Assembly (NCBI GenBank): GCA_037576215.1
Contig: JBANDB010000003.1
Span: 620,001 to 684,000 of the forward strand
Length of the DNA stretch: 64,000 bases
Origin: Armillaria gallica
Taxonomy: Eukaryota > Basidiomycota > Agaricomycetes > Agaricales > Physalacriaceae
Direction of reading: 5' to 3'
A program made the position numbers and the translations under genes. Shown here piece by piece: positions 1-13,754 of this stretch. The number at the start of each line of letters is the position of its first letter. Position 1 is the stretch's first letter. The notes under the pieces are model-generated. The model was not told where the DNA came from, ran no database searches, and saw only the letters and a list, made by a program, of their open reading frames with translations.

Positions 1-971
1 GCCAAAAAATATTCTCAGCTTCAACCGGTTACTTATGTTATCTTGTAATTCTAGACTGTCAATTCATAATTATATTAGTTGCATCCACCAGGGATTAAAC
101 ACAAAGCCAGATTAATAGATACAATTTCATTACAAATAAGAATACAACAAACACATGCTAACCATTACACTATATAGTACATATCTAAGTAGGCACCTTG
201 GGTTAGTTTGTCATGCAGGTGGCGGCTATGACAAAATCAATCTGACACCAAGTGGTTTCTCTCTTTGAAAAAGATGTGAAAACTGCAATTAATATTGAAG
301 AATGAGAAGCTATCGAAAAGTGTTTGTAATGGGAGGGGATAGCAAAGGGCTCCAGGTCTCTAAAGACAGCACTGGCCTGACCCATACTGTTCTCTCTGTC
401 ACTCTTCTTCCTACATCTTGCAAACCCTCTATGAACCCTATACAGTCAAGGACCATCTGCCCATACCCCATACTTGCAAAACGAGCCTCCCTTGTCCACC
501 CACACATCGTCATCACCATCATTGTTTAATCATTGTCATCAACCTCCTGCCAACTGTACTTCTCCAGTTCTCTGCCCCGAGATGCAACAGATTTTGATTT
601 CATCTTGCAGATTGGCATTGTTTTTGTCACAAGATGCTTGTTCATTGTGATAGAAGCCTTTTCAGATAGATGTGTGGTCGGGGAAGGTGATTAATACTAT
701 GCAGTGGGCTCACCGCTGTGCACTGCTGTTGCAACCATAAGACAATGCATCCAAAGTATCTATGGCAAATTACATAAATATTTCAGTTCAATAATACATA
801 CCTGCAGCCCCGACAACCAAGCCATATAGGTAAACAGTAGGTTATGGCATCAACAACTGCAGGAAAACAGGGGGGGGATTATCTTATCCCTTATTACATA
901 TTCAAAAGATAACAAAGCATAATATTCATCACATAATCCTATTGGGCCAGATTATTATGCAAACTGCCTAC

Positions 972-1235
972 ACTGCATGATGGCTTTGATATGTGAGGCT
1001 GAAATATTGAAATTGAAAGTTATTTATTTTTAGCTAGCTTTTAGCTTAAAATTTCAAAGAAATATGCATAATATCTTTTCTATATTTGTGAAAATCACTT
1101 CAAAACTGGATAAAATCACAAATATGAAAAAGATATTGTGCATATCTCTTTGATATTTTAAACTAAAAACTGGCTAAAAATAAATATTTTTCAATTTCAA
1201 TATTTCAGCCTCACATATCAAAGCCATTATGCAGT
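972..1235. repeat. 264-bp palindromic element (MITE-like)
   Basis: The two halves are inverted copies. The left end (ACTGCATGATGGCTTTGATA) is the reverse complement of the right end with one mismatch in 20. The complementarity continues, with some mismatches, through A/T-rich arms (tgaggctgaaatattgaaa and its inverse) almost to the middle near 1,100. Such a fold-back is typical of a MITE or other non-autonomous DNA transposon. No coding capacity is present. I could not identify a clear target-site duplication. Confidence 0.75.
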
Positions 1236-4200
1236 ACTAATAAGGTACTTACACAATCTCAGACAATGTCTCCACCTCTTTTACAATTGATATGGCTATA
1301 AGAAATGAATTAGAAAAATGGACTATCTTAAGTAAGATAAAATGCTAGTGCTTTTAAGTAACACAGTAATTGTTCACTCCAGCTCAGACATTGGGTCATA
1401 GTCCAAGTCATCTATTGGTCAAACCAAGGGGAAACTTTGAAACATTCTGTTATTTACAATGTCACAAGTGTACATACAACACACCTTTCTCTTTCTCCTG
1501 TTTTAGGGTGCATTATTGTTGCAAGTGGGAAACAGTAATCTGTACTGGCAGCCACATTGAAAGCTACCATTAAATAAGACAGTATCCTCACATGGAAGTT
1601 TAATAGCACCCACTGTTTTTATACCTTGCAGGCCAATGCAACTCCATTACTGTGTCAATGGCATACATGAATTGAAATGAAGAAGCTTCACATTCATAAT
1701 AATGACATGAATGGAGAAGCACAATAAGTTCAGATGGATTATTTGGCATGTAAAGGATAAAACTTGAGTTTATTGGTCCTAGAAATTTTTGGGCAAGTGA
1801 ACCATCCCCACTGTCTGCTGTGATTTGTTTCGCAAATTGAACATTGGCTGGTGCTATGTTGGCACATTGTTTTTTGGTATCTGGTTTTGGTTCCAGTATA
1901 ATAGGCAAACTGTCAGACAGACTCTGATTGATGTTACATGCTTTTGCAGAAGCCTTATGAATTAATGGTTAACATGTCTTCTAAACAACATCAAGAATTG
2001 TACATGGTACCATTGAGCTGCTTTCCTCTCTCTGGTGATCCTCTTATGTTCTTCATTACCTTGCTGGTAAGCAAGGTCTACCTGAGGTGACAAACCTTCC
2101 TATTAGGGAAGTAGCATCACTAATAAAGCTAAATAGGTGGCTGTGCTCAATCCAGGAGCTTCAGTATATGTGTTTTCAAAATCTGTAAAAACCAAACAAC
2201 TGCATACAAACATTGCTCTGGAATCCTCATATGAGGCACTGTTTCTGACATTTCAATTGGCAAACTCAAGACTGTGCGCAGCTTTCAGGACCTCAAGACT
2301 TCTCAATAATCAAATAAATTTCATGACCGTGGACTTCAAGTAGCAAGATTTCTGTCGTGATGTTCTCACAGTTCAGCTGGATCTCTCAGGTGCACTTATG
2401 GCCATCCCCTTGAGCCAAATCTCCACAGCACAGCCATCAGCGACAGATAAGCAAAACATGCCACACAAAATTGAGAGTCGCCATCCTTCATGAATCCTGT
2501 TGAGGACACCCGTCTGTTTCATCTTCTTATGTACCAAGACTGACACAAAACACTGTTCAATATGCCGCACCACAATAGACTGTCTCCGCCCATGACATAC
2601 AAGCTCCTATCAATGAACTCAGGAGCTTTTGACACACTACCCTCTCTCATTGGTTTCACTTCGGTTGTCAACATCCATGTTGGGCCATATGGGTGACAAA
2701 AGGTACATCAAGAAGTCTTATGGTCTTCGCAGTGTGTATCACCAGTTTCAAGAGGGTATTTACATGCTGAACAAGTTCATGTAGAACTGCTTCAAATGTG
2801 ATACTATGGTCTCAAATATTTAATGTCTAACATGTGAGCACCGGCGCTAGAAGCTGTCATCAAAATAAGACACCAATGCAGAGCTCTCTTAAATAGTTCA
2901 GCTCTTCCTCAACCTCATCTCCCATCTATCGATCCCAAGGCAATCATTAAAGACCTAGTACTCAACTCTCAACTCTATTATCAATTCCCACAGACATCTG
3001 GTACTCATCGACATCAGGCAAACCTCAACCTCATCCAGGACTCTGACTGCTGTAGTGTATCAGCTAAACTTGTATACACATCATACATCTTGCCACAACT
3101 TGAAGGAAGATGTCTTTCTCTCCTTCCTTGTATGTTGAAGAGCTGTATGGCTTGAAACATAGATGGTCTATTCAACTTCAAGGGACTTGGGAATGTACAA
3201 TGGGTGGTTTCTACTGGTGTGTAAACTGATTTTACTTCATGGTTTGAACTCAAGGTATCGCAGGATTTGTTGTTCACCTGATTCAGATGTAAAGTCAATT
3301 TGAACTTGGCCCAAGTTCTCACTGAACACTTTTCAGAATCTTCTGAACACCAACTTTCCTTCTGACACAAATGGCCAGCTCTACAAGATGACACTCTGAC
3401 CCAGAAGTTACAATGTGGCAGGGACCACAAGTATCAAGGAATGGATTGAATACAATGAGGTGGAATCAATAGAGTAATTCCATGATGGTATGTGATTGAT
3501 CCTGCAGCCCTAGTCTTATTACAATTGACTAAAAATCCATTGTAGGAATCTTCTTATTTCCTGTTCATGGCAAAGCTCCTTACACATCTTTGGTACAACC
3601 CTGGCCACATCATATACTCACTGCACACCTCACAAGGTTCATGTCCAGTGTTTATAAAGAAGAAACATACTCATATCACTTTCAAGCCAGCTGGGGTACT
3701 CATTCAGGCATTAGCAGTATCTGTAGTTGACATGGCTCACAATATGACAAAAATAAACCTGAGTCTTATTCAATACATCCTGTAGCTCAACCACAGTCAC
3801 CTTTCAATGATGACTACACAGTTGATATAGCCTATGCCAAGCCAGAACAGCAGCATCCAGAGATATGAAGAGCCTATATACATGCAGTGATAATGGGACA
3901 CGATGGTGTTGGCATGAAGTAATGCCTTTCATTCTTTCTGTCATCTTTGTTTCTTGTCATGCATATGTTACTTTGTACCACCTTCTGTATTTCCTTACTT
4001 GCCATATCATTTTTGTTTACACCCCTCGAACTTCTCTTCATGCTGATTCTGTTCAAAATCTCAAAGCCCATGTTGACTTTTCTTCTTGGTATAAGCATAG
4101 ATGCAGTGATAAACAGTTGTGCAACAGATACATAGAATGCAGCAAATACAATCACTGCATTTTCCAAGAGATGAGCGATAAGACGAAGGTAATGTAGATA

Positions 4201-7200
4201 ATGGATGTATACTTGGGGGCTCACCAAGGACAAGCAACACTTCCAAGAAGACACTCAACTACTGCAGTAACCAATGACTTCGGGCTGGCAGCTGTGAAGG
4301 CATGTAAGATGAAACAAATAATGTGATAACACTCACTTTCCTGCACAACTGTCACAGAGGGTACAAGGGTGGCTGGTATCACTGCAATGAAACACAGGTT
4401 AGCTGGGGAATACTGAGTGTGAAATCTGAGAAATGTACTAGCATGAATCAATGATGGTAGCAGTGTTCTGTTGGTTGATGATGATAAATATGGGGGAAAA
4501 TAAGCAATACAGATGAATGTATGTGTAGTTGGAGCTGATACCAGCAAGAGTTCTGCTGTTTTTGAGATACTTCAGTTCATAAAAAACCAGGTATATGCAG
4601 GGGATCCTTACCATCCTCGGCGTAGACACCAGAATTGGACACATTATGGGAGCACTAGCTTGCACACTAAATGACAAGTGTCAGCTAAGTCTCTTGGAAT
4701 GCTAACACAGAAGTAATACATACATTTCCACAAGACCACACTAAGTAAGTGCATTACTTCAAACATCACACACCTTTAAGGTGTTAGAATTTAGATGACC
4801 TTTCCATAGTCTATGAATAAGCAGATCAGAAAGAGAGGCCAAGAAGCTAAGGAAGAGAAGTACACATCGCTAACAAAGCAGTTGATGATCTTGGTTGGAG
4901 TATAAGCTTCATAGTAAAGAAGAGCCTAGGTGAAGGAAGCACATACATTAATGGTACCACATCCATTGTGTTGGATGAGCTTGTCTGAGGCATGGTGGGC
5001 ACCTCCACCGATAATGTTAAGTAGTGTAGTCACCAGCCTCATCATTTTTTGGTGAGTCATAGTGTAAGGCTTGATGCATTGATGATTCAAAGGATTACAG
5101 GGACAAATGTACAATGGTGATGGTATCCTCTGAGAGAAAGATATACATTAGCATAATGTATGCCCATGTAAAAATATGGACTCACCACAAACATCTTCGA
5201 ACTATGTCACTCCGACTCACATATCTTGTCAGCAGATATTAGAAATTCATGTGATAGAGCCTTACCCAAACATAGTTCAAAGTACAGTCTAAACTTTACT
5301 TCGAACGGAGACAGCATAAGATATAATTTATCAACTTGCAACTGGTACAGTCTGAAAAGAGACAAAAAACCACATACAAACTCCTTCAGCCTGGCACTGA
5401 TGATAACATTCTGAAGGGTGGCACTTTTGTGAAGGTAGAACACCAGGAATGTAAGAGTAAGCATTGCAACACTATGCAGTTGTAACTGTGTCTTCATAAT
5501 CTATGCAACTGCACCAATAGACACATTAGCAAAACAGCCAGTGAGACAAGGATGAACATACCTCCTTCAGCTTGATCACTATCATGGACACCATTTATTT
5601 CAGTATGGCAAGCAAGATGCATAAGGAAGAAGTAACCTGCAAGCACTTCCAGGTTATATTTCTTCCACCTCAATGACTACACTGCTGGAGACAGTGCCAG
5701 TGGTAGTTGAAAGACCCCCAGTGTAAACGTCGCAAGCAGCAGAAAGACCCACTAGAGAGGCAATAGACAAAGTAAGAAGGAACTGCATTATTATAGGCAC
5801 TGAGCTATACAGGACAGAACTATTTTATATTCCTCGACCATGTCTCCAAGACTTTTGAGTAAGCATGGTGAAAGTCCAGATATGAAGTTCTTTGTGATAG
5901 TGAAATTCTCAGAGGAAATGGCTGTGCAAATGTCCTAGTAGAAGGCAGAAGCTTGGATTGTTGATTGTTTGGTATGAGTGAGCTGAAGAGTTTACAGACT
6001 AAGTTCTAAATGTATGAATGAGATAAAATTGCAAGAGATGGAGTTCCAGGGATGTGGCTCAGTGACACAGAGATACAGTGATTGTCTGTGAAAGAAAGCT
6101 GATAGGAGAATGCATATATTTAGATTTGTGCTCACCAGAAGATAATGACCATGGTGAGGCAGCCTACAGACCAAGAGATGTTTGGGGACTGGCACTTAAG
6201 TCTGCCAAACATTCACAGCAAATAAAAGGATCAGACAGCTTCAGCTAGGATAGTGTCAAGCGCCAAAGGCTCACCAGGGCAGAGAGACTGGTCTTTGAAA
6301 AACCAGCACTGATTATTGATGTGTGAGGGACACTGCTAATAAATCTACGAGGCCGATATCTTATAAATGGCCTTGGCATCCAAGTTTGCCGACCACAGAT
6401 ACATGTCAGAAAAGAGGGATCAGGCACTTGGGCTGGTTTCCATGCATCAATGGCCCAAATTTGATGCACAGAAACCAGCCCATGTTCTCAGAACTCATAT
6501 AGCCTTAGGGCAATACTGTTAACCAATGCTGTCACCTTTGACAGTGGTTTTCAAACACCACAAAGGTCTCTGTTTTCCTTGCTTCACATGAGACTCTTTT
6601 ACCATGTCGGCAAATTTGAGGGTGCAAATTAATGATATTCATGAAGATGAGATGGGAGCAAGGATGGCAGAGGAGGAGGAAATCTTAAAGTTAGGATCAT
6701 TGTCTCTAAGAAGTTGAACCAACCAGAGTTCATACAATGCATGCATTTGCCATTACCTACTACCTAATACACTACACTATGCTATCAAATGACTGATACA
6801 TAGTGAATTAAAGAGGTAGGCCGATTGTACAAAACCAGCAAGGTCATACCTGCCTCAGCATATGGCAGGCACTTGTCTGTAAGAGGGCATCTTGACTGCA
6901 AGAAAGTTAATAATAGAAAATTATTTTTAGTTTTATATGAACTTGCTGATTAGTAGTATTTAGAGTTGCTCATCAGATTAGCAATTCACAAGGACATGTC
7001 ATAAAAGGAAATGTCACACTTTTTGATGATGTCTGTGTTGACACATGGGCTCAGTAGTAGCTAGTACCTGGGTCTGGTGATGACATCATTGATGTCAACT
7101 GTATCTATACAAACATTTTGTTGGCCACAAGCATGTCTTGTGAACTTTGAGGTTATCCTAGTATCATTTACTATTGGCAGAGTAGCTAAATCTAAATCTC

Positions 7201-8631
7201 TTTTGTTAAGGGGTTTCAAAAACTTTGATAAATTACATTGTGTCTCATTATTTTCTAAGCACTCAATGGGGCAACTGACCAACCGCTGTGGGAATAACAT
7301 ACTAAGTAAAGTGAAACAAACAGCATTGATCATCACACAGCCACCTGGTAACACTAAGTACCCAGAGGTTACCGGTCTGTAACAGCGAGCCATAGTCCCT
7401 ATACAGCATCCTATCCCCTCCTACAACACTTAGTAGGCTATGACTGTGAAGATAACTACTATTCTAAGGTATGTACATCATTTTTAAGTGAAATAGTAAC
7501 TCCTGGTGCCCTCACAAGCTCTCCCAAGATACACATCATAAAAAATTTTAAGATGCCCCCAACCCGACCAACTGACTGACCTGATGTTCTGGAACAATGG
7601 TTCGGGAACCCCTTTTCTTTTGTACTGAAGCAAGGAGTAAATATCATCTACAATATATAAGCTATCTAACTTCCTGTATGCTTTTATTGGACACCTGTGG
7701 TCATAGGGATTTTGCCACTGTTCTGAAGCTAGCCAGAAACTGGCTAGGTCCACATTCTCACCAGTGGCCAATGTGGTTGTCTTTGTAATCATTCAAAAGC
7801 ACTGCCACAGTTCAAAATGGCTGTTCAATGCCTGTCATAGTATTGAGCTCAATTTTGTGCTCTCCCACTCATTGCTGGGATGAGCAAAAAATAATGTGAC
7901 CTAAAAATATATTTTAAAATGGATTCCCAATGCAACCCCATGACAGGCACATGCTAAACATTGGATTTGCCCACTGAGGTCTGGATTATCTTTTTTTTTG
8001 CAGAATTCAAAAAAAGGTCACACCCAAAAAGAATCAAACCCTGAAACAATAATGACATTCTGAAATGTACACCACTATTAATCACTATACTAAGAGTCCA
8101 TTGTCAATCTATACAATGACTACTTTTTATAAGTAGTATTTAAATATTTCAGAAATAAATTTAAAAAAACATACTATGAGCAATGAGCACTGTGGGCATA
8201 GGCATCATTAGAGGGCAAGGTGAGGGTGCTCATTGAGGGGGCTTGTATCTGGTGCATCGAAACAGACAGTTTCGGGGCTGTCATGGTGGTCAGAACATCA
8301 GTGGTAAGAAGAAAACAGGCAGGGATATGTTAGTGCCATTTTCATAGTGATGGAGACATTGGAGGAAGGAACAGACCTCACCACTGGATTCCCCAATGTC
8401 AAAAATGGGGATGGTGAAGTCCAGGTGGTTGTGGTAAGGCTGTGTCAGAGTAGGCTGAATCCTCAACACTCCATTTTTATTTTACTCTTCCAATGCACAT
8501 ACAACCAGTGAAAATGTGTATTTTGATGCTTTTGGAGTTTGCCGGAATAGTTGTAATTTCATCACTGCACCCAATATCCTGCAATTTTACACACACCAAG
8601 GGGGTGCCGGGATGTCATCCTGGTATATGGG

Positions 8632-8667
8632 GTCACCCCGGTTACCACTTTAGTAACCGGAGGGTGT
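8632..8667. repeat. Short inverted repeat (hairpin)
   Basis: CACCCCGGTTAC and GTAACCGGAGGGTG flank a 7-base loop, giving a stem of about 12 bp. It lies in non-coding DNA and could be an end of a degraded element. No function can be assigned. Confidence 0.4.
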
Positions 8668-10199
8668 ACTCGATTCTAAGAGCCTCAAGGTAGGGAAAGT
8701 TTCCGAAGAGGGTCAGGATGCATATTTGAGCATCCAATAGACCCCACAAAAAATTTCATGCTCTAACTCCAAGTCCCTGGAGAGTTGGAAGATTTTGGAT
8801 ACACAGCCACACTGAGTCATCATTCTTACATCATGAACTTTTGAGCTCAAAAGCAATACAAAGATAGCCATTCTTCTGGCCAAATTGTTATTTAGGATAT
8901 AGTAAATAATCATAAAAAGGACCTCTGACAAATTTTGGGGCCGTGCGAGGCCTGTAGCACTGGGAAGTGTCATGTGACAGGGAGGGAGGGTCACTGGCCA
9001 TGGGTGAAATTTTTTATTTGACCCACTGTAATTTATATTATTTTTGGTACCCCCTTGACACACACAAAACACTTCTAGCCAACAAAATTGTGACATTCAG
9101 TGTCTATTAGTTTATTCTTATGTTGTATATACTTTTAATGGTTATCATATTACCTCTATGCACAGGTAAGTGTGAATTATGATAGAAGATACATGTATTT
9201 GACATATACAACACTCATTTTAAGAGGTATATCCTCTGGTAAACAATGGAATTAATATGCAGTGACTGTAAAAGTGTGATATGCATCTAATTTCAGCAAT
9301 ATTGGCTTGTCAACTGACTTGCCTGGCATAAATGAATTTTCATCAGACAAAAATGTGCCAAAGGAGTCACATTCACTATACACAATGAGTTTCACATGCA
9401 AGAATGTAACTAATGAAAGGTGCTGCACACCTATATGAATGCAAAGTGCTACACACTAAACACCACACAAACACTTAGTAATTGTGGTTTGAAGGGAGGT
9501 ATGTTATACCAGGTTACAACACTTTATACTGTAGTTTACAAGTTCCGGGTGCAATGAATATGATTTGTATAAAGAATATATTGCAGTTTCCACTCTAAGT
9601 TCAACATGTTACTGAACACATACTTAAACTGATACAGAATAACTGCCTGGTGCAGTTTCAATACTGATACTTTGCACCTGGTTGTGACTTAAAACACACT
9701 GACTGGTTCTGAACTGTTTCTCGGGTCTGACTTTCTGTTTCTAGCTTAATACTGTTTGCTTGCTTGTCAGTTCTTGCACACATGAAGTGACCAGGTCACA
9801 ATCTTTCTATTCCAAGTAAGTCTACGACTCAAAGCTCTTAACCAATAAAACCCATACTATTCACCTAGTAGCATTCCAGGGGTCAGAAACCTGATCCCTA
9901 CTAGATACATGACCTGTATTTATACTATCCTACTGATACACTATTACCAATCCTTTTTACTACTGACTAATATGCTTGCTGACCCAGCCTGGTGAGGATA
10001 AATGCTCTACCTGGCAGATATTATCTCATCCACAGCTACCAGGTCAATCAATTGTACCAGATCTCCACCAGGCGATCCGATGACTTCCACTGAAATGCCG
10101 GGTGATTACACCATATGAGGCCCAGCCTGGATGCTTGATCTACTGGGTAGAATACCCGATCTTCTAGCCGAGTGTTAGAATTGCTCGTTTCGAAGTTAC

Positions 10200-10789
10200 C
10201 GGGTGAGCCCTTTTGTCTTACAATGTATTTCTTTCTTTCAGTTTCTTACTTGTCGGTACAATGTATTCAATATATATTGCCTGAAAATGTTCGTTTACAT
10301 GCATTTTTAAGGGTATGCGCCCAACAGGCGTATCACTAACAAGGCTTGTATGAAGAGATCGCCATGGATTGGATGCATCGTATCAACAATAGGATGCATT
10401 ACATTATATCTACTACCCACCTTACACTTTCCGAAGGTACACAGAACTGCCCACAGTATAAATATCACTCAAAATGTGTCCAAATGTGAAGTAATAACAG
10501 TAATATCAACATCATGATAGGATACAATGCCTATGACATCATGAATATTGTATATAAGTACTATTTGTACCTCTAGAGTAATATTCTGATGCTTTTTAGA
10601 CCCTTGGAGCATGTGCATCGAGTGGTACAGATATGCTGAGGGTTCATTCTGCTCGTTTGATTGCCCTGGACTGCACAACCGCACTGTGATCGAGTGGCTG
10701 TGCAGCATCTTTTTTTGTTCCTTTCTCATCCCTTTCCTCCATCACCACTTTGTCCGTACGCTCCCTTCTTTCGATGTCACCCATTATCA
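10200..10789. other. Intergenic, nothing recognised
   Basis: This is a transition zone between the CpG-poor left arm and more GC-rich DNA. It holds only short frames and no motif I recognise. Confidence 0.5.
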
Positions 10790-11765
10790 TGAGTTTATGA
10801 TATGTTTCTTCTGTTTTGTGTATTAATACATTATTTTTAGGTGTTTCTGGTGCACCCAGAGGCCCCAAGAGCCCCAGAATGCGTGCTTGAACCTCCCACC
10901 TACCCTCACGCAAATTCTCACAAGAGGCAGCACCATTCCTCCTCCCCAAGGAACATCCAACATCACCAGTGTCATCATTGACGATATCCACGACCCCCAG
11001 CACCTGGTGATGACCCAAGGATGAGCCTCATCCCCACCCAGAACCCTCCATATTGACATCGGGTCCAATCACCCATGTACAGTGGATTCTTCCACGTCAA
11101 TGACCATGGGCATCTGTAGGATCGATAATCAGGGTCCATCTGCAAGTAGGACAGGATATCAAACGAATCTCGATGATGGCGACGGTGATGACCCACAGGA
11201 CAACGACGACGACGGTGGCAGCAGTGGCGGGAGAGGTGGGGAGACTCTAAGGATGAAGAAAGGTCACGACAGAGAGCAGGAAATGGCTTTGGAACCAGGG
11301 AAGGGGGACGCTGGGATGCGTAATGGGACAAGAACAGTACTGGTGGGAAGGCAGGATGATGAACAGGACCCCAACATCCAACGACTGCAGCGATGGAAAC
11401 GAATTTTTGGGCATCAATAACATTCCAACATATGCCATAGACGATACCACAATGACGGCAATATGACCACCCATGGCCCCGCCACTGCCACCCCAGCCCA
11501 AAGTCAACATGGGCTCCCACCACCCGCCCAAGTCCCCGCAACGACCCCAACTCTCATGTGTCCCCCATTTTCAACATGGGGGAACATGTTCCTCAAGTCC
11601 GTTTCTCCTGCAGATGTTGCCATCACCAATGACAATGCCCGATTCCCATGCCTGCCACATCCCGCATCATCCCACATCATCCACTGACCATACGATCACC
11701 ATCAGACCCGCACCCCTGTTTTAGATAGTGGGGAATCCAATGGTGGTCACCATTTCCCCTGGAGA
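10790..11765. repeat. Dispersed strand-skewed repeat, copy 1
   Basis: This segment is related to 16,105-16,868. Shared blocks in the same order include a T-rich leader ending in an intron-like 'ttag/tcag', then GAGGCCCCAAGAGCC, GGGATGCG(T/C)AATGGG, and at the right end the block CCCCTGTTTT followed by GGGAATCC(A/G)ATGGTGGT. The plus strand is C-rich in its right half and G-rich in the middle. That skew creates long open frames on both strands (up to 191 codons on the minus strand), rich in Gly/Trp or Pro/His, which I regard as compositional artefacts. It may be a non-autonomous element or a piece of a pseudogene family. Confidence 0.7.
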
Positions 11766-13597
11766 ATCCAGGAATGCAGTGGAGGGGATGAGCGGGAGGG
11801 CAGGATGGAGACCGTGTCCCCGATGGCCAACAAAGGAGGCCACAAATGCACTCTTTGAGCCATCAACGGATGCCTAGAGTGCATGTCAAACAGACCCGCA
11901 ATCATGGCTGTGTGACCACCTTGACGCTCACTACTACTGACCCTTTTCTCTCCCGACATCGGGGTCCCACATGCCACCCAGCCCTCTCGCCTGCCCAAAA
12001 ATCATACATCTGCCACAGCTACGTCGTATGATCCCTATTTTTATTTATTGCGCCTGCTGCAGTGCTGCTCAGCACGATGGCAGGCATATTTTCTTGGTAT
12101 TCTGTATGTACGGAATGGATGTCTACACTTAGATTTGCAAATAATATATGCCCACTTAGTTTAGCTGGTTTAGTGTCTATACTGGTAGCCTTGCCCTTCT
12201 CTTGATGTTCAATCCTTGCTCTGTGTACTTTTTGAGTTCATGCATTGTTTCTTGCAGCGGGAGGAGGCCTGCGATGATGACTACACCTGTGCTCTAGGAC
12301 ATATTTATCATTGCTATCCAGGCCCATGCCGTCGAATCCAACCGATGTTTTGCCCACAGGGTTGCGGTGTCCTTGGGAAAATCATTGACAATATATTTTA
12401 TCATCAAATTTCATTTTTATTCACCTATTCAAAGAGGGTAGGCACGGAAATTCAACTAAATATGATTCTGGCACAGACAGGCCAAAATGATTCAGCAGGA
12501 TATGACCAAGCATGCACATCTTTGCAGCATACCGCCTAAAAGGGCCTGTGGTTATTATCCATGAAATGGGCATCTGCCATTGTGGTTATAACCACAACTA
12601 GAAACTAACTACTACAGCCATGGGTGAACAAGCCATCTGTATCTTCCATCAGCAGATAAAAAGGATGATGTCATTAGCAGAATGACCGGGTAGAACAAGG
12701 ACGTCATAAGCCGCCGGAAAGCCACATTGTTGTTTGTGCATGTTAATTGTAGAAGCCCGTGGATAAGGAGAAATGTGTCCTGGGCAAGCCAGACATCACA
12801 ATATCTCACCAATTTTATTACCATTCAATACCTAAGGACCTAAAACAAACATTTGCTGCAAGAAACCATGTATATTAAGATTCTAAAATGGTGAAAATAG
12901 ATATCTCCCAGAGGCCCTATTTGTTTGTCTGTATTGATGGTACATCGGCAAGGGAGCGGCACAAGACGAACATTCTGACTCCACCCACTTACCTTTGAAT
13001 GGACACCAAACGCGATGGATGCATAGACGATGATAAAAAGATTGTATTCCGTTCAAAAAATATACTAAAAAGAGTGAGAAACGAGGAAGACATACGTGCC
13101 GAAAGTGCTTTGTTGACATATGCTAGGATCAGATGCCGGCGCTTAAACCTTATTTTATTTTACAGACAAGAACGAATCCTTCGTCAACTCCGGACTCGTA
13201 ATATCCGTGTAGACAAAATGGAAGTCTGAGAGCACGCGAGCCCACCGCCATCGCTAGGGAATTCACCCAGTGTGTCTCCTTTCTCCTTCCTCGTATGCGA
13301 TGTTAATTTCTACTAGTGACTGCCATGGCGAACTTCAGTATTGCCTGGACGCCGTGGCACCCATTCGGGGAAGAAGCATCTCGCGTCGGTTTGTCGCCAG
13401 GTCCTCCGTTTTACTTCGCAGGTACCCCCAGCCTGAGCGCTGACACTTACATTCAATGCCTTGCGAACATGTGTCTACTTATTCCAGCTTATAGAGACAA
13501 CCTTTCAATAAGGTGGTACTGACTCTGCACACTACGTGATGTACATTGGAGGCGCTTTCACGTTTCAATGGTTTGTCGTGCGTCGCCTCCGATTTGT
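11766..13597. other. Intergenic, no supported gene
   Basis: Two short plus-strand frames occur (12,216-12,539, with several Cys; 13,316-13,522). Neither shows a domain, a signal peptide or a paralogue in the window. I see no RNA gene or terminal inverted repeat here. Confidence 0.45.
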
Positions 13598-13745
13598 GGG
13601 AATAGAAGGTCAACGCAAGCAGAGGCTGCAAGGCATATTAATCCTTGAACAACATAGATACAAGAGTACGCAAGTGTGTATCAACTACAACGTATGTGAG
13701 AGCTCAATATCCGTGGTTCAATGCTACGGCGAACGGAGACGCCAG
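13598..13745. repeat. Duplicated 3' flank of BBE-like gene 1
   Basis: This flank matches 21,043-21,185 downstream of BBE-like gene 2. Shared blocks include GGGAATAGAAGGTCAACGCA, TGTGAGAGCTCAATATC and GGTTCAATGC. The similarity then runs on into the coding end of both genes. It shows that the duplication unit extended past the stop codon. The third BBE-like gene lacks this flank. Confidence 0.85.
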
Positions 13746-13754
13746 CCTCCACTA

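Larger units (their letters stand above)
1..10200. other. AT-rich, CpG-depleted, gene-poor region (decayed repeats)
   Basis: No reading frame here is long or shows a domain I recognise; the longest frames are 100-140 codons and change frame without plausible splice sites. CpG is rare and TpG/CpA common: by eye I count 13 CpG in 2,041-3,000, against about 33 in the 480 bases from 33,061. This pattern fits long-term cytosine methylation of transposon-derived DNA in basidiomycetes. A run on the minus strand between about 5,500 and 3,870 has several hydrophobic stretches, for example around 4,060-4,200, and could be the remains of a multi-pass membrane protein gene, but I cannot assemble it. The minus-strand frame at 3,014-3,430 is Cys-rich but unrecognised. 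Confidence 0.6.

Noticed and set aside
8713..9096. 127-codon minus-strand frame in the AT-rich region
   Set aside because: No domain, poor coding look, and inside CpG-depleted repeat-like DNA.
9600..10260. Possible LTR or primer-binding site
   Set aside because: No pair of direct long repeats and no gag or pol frame nearby in the window.
10975..11550. 191-codon minus-strand frame in repeat copy 1
   Set aside because: Both strands are open because of strong base skew. The protein is Gly/Trp/His/Arg-rich, matches no domain and is not conserved in frame in copy 2.
12216..12539. 107-codon Cys-containing frame as a small secreted protein
   Set aside because: The leader is weak, the Cys spacing is not of a known type, and there is no paralogue or splice support.
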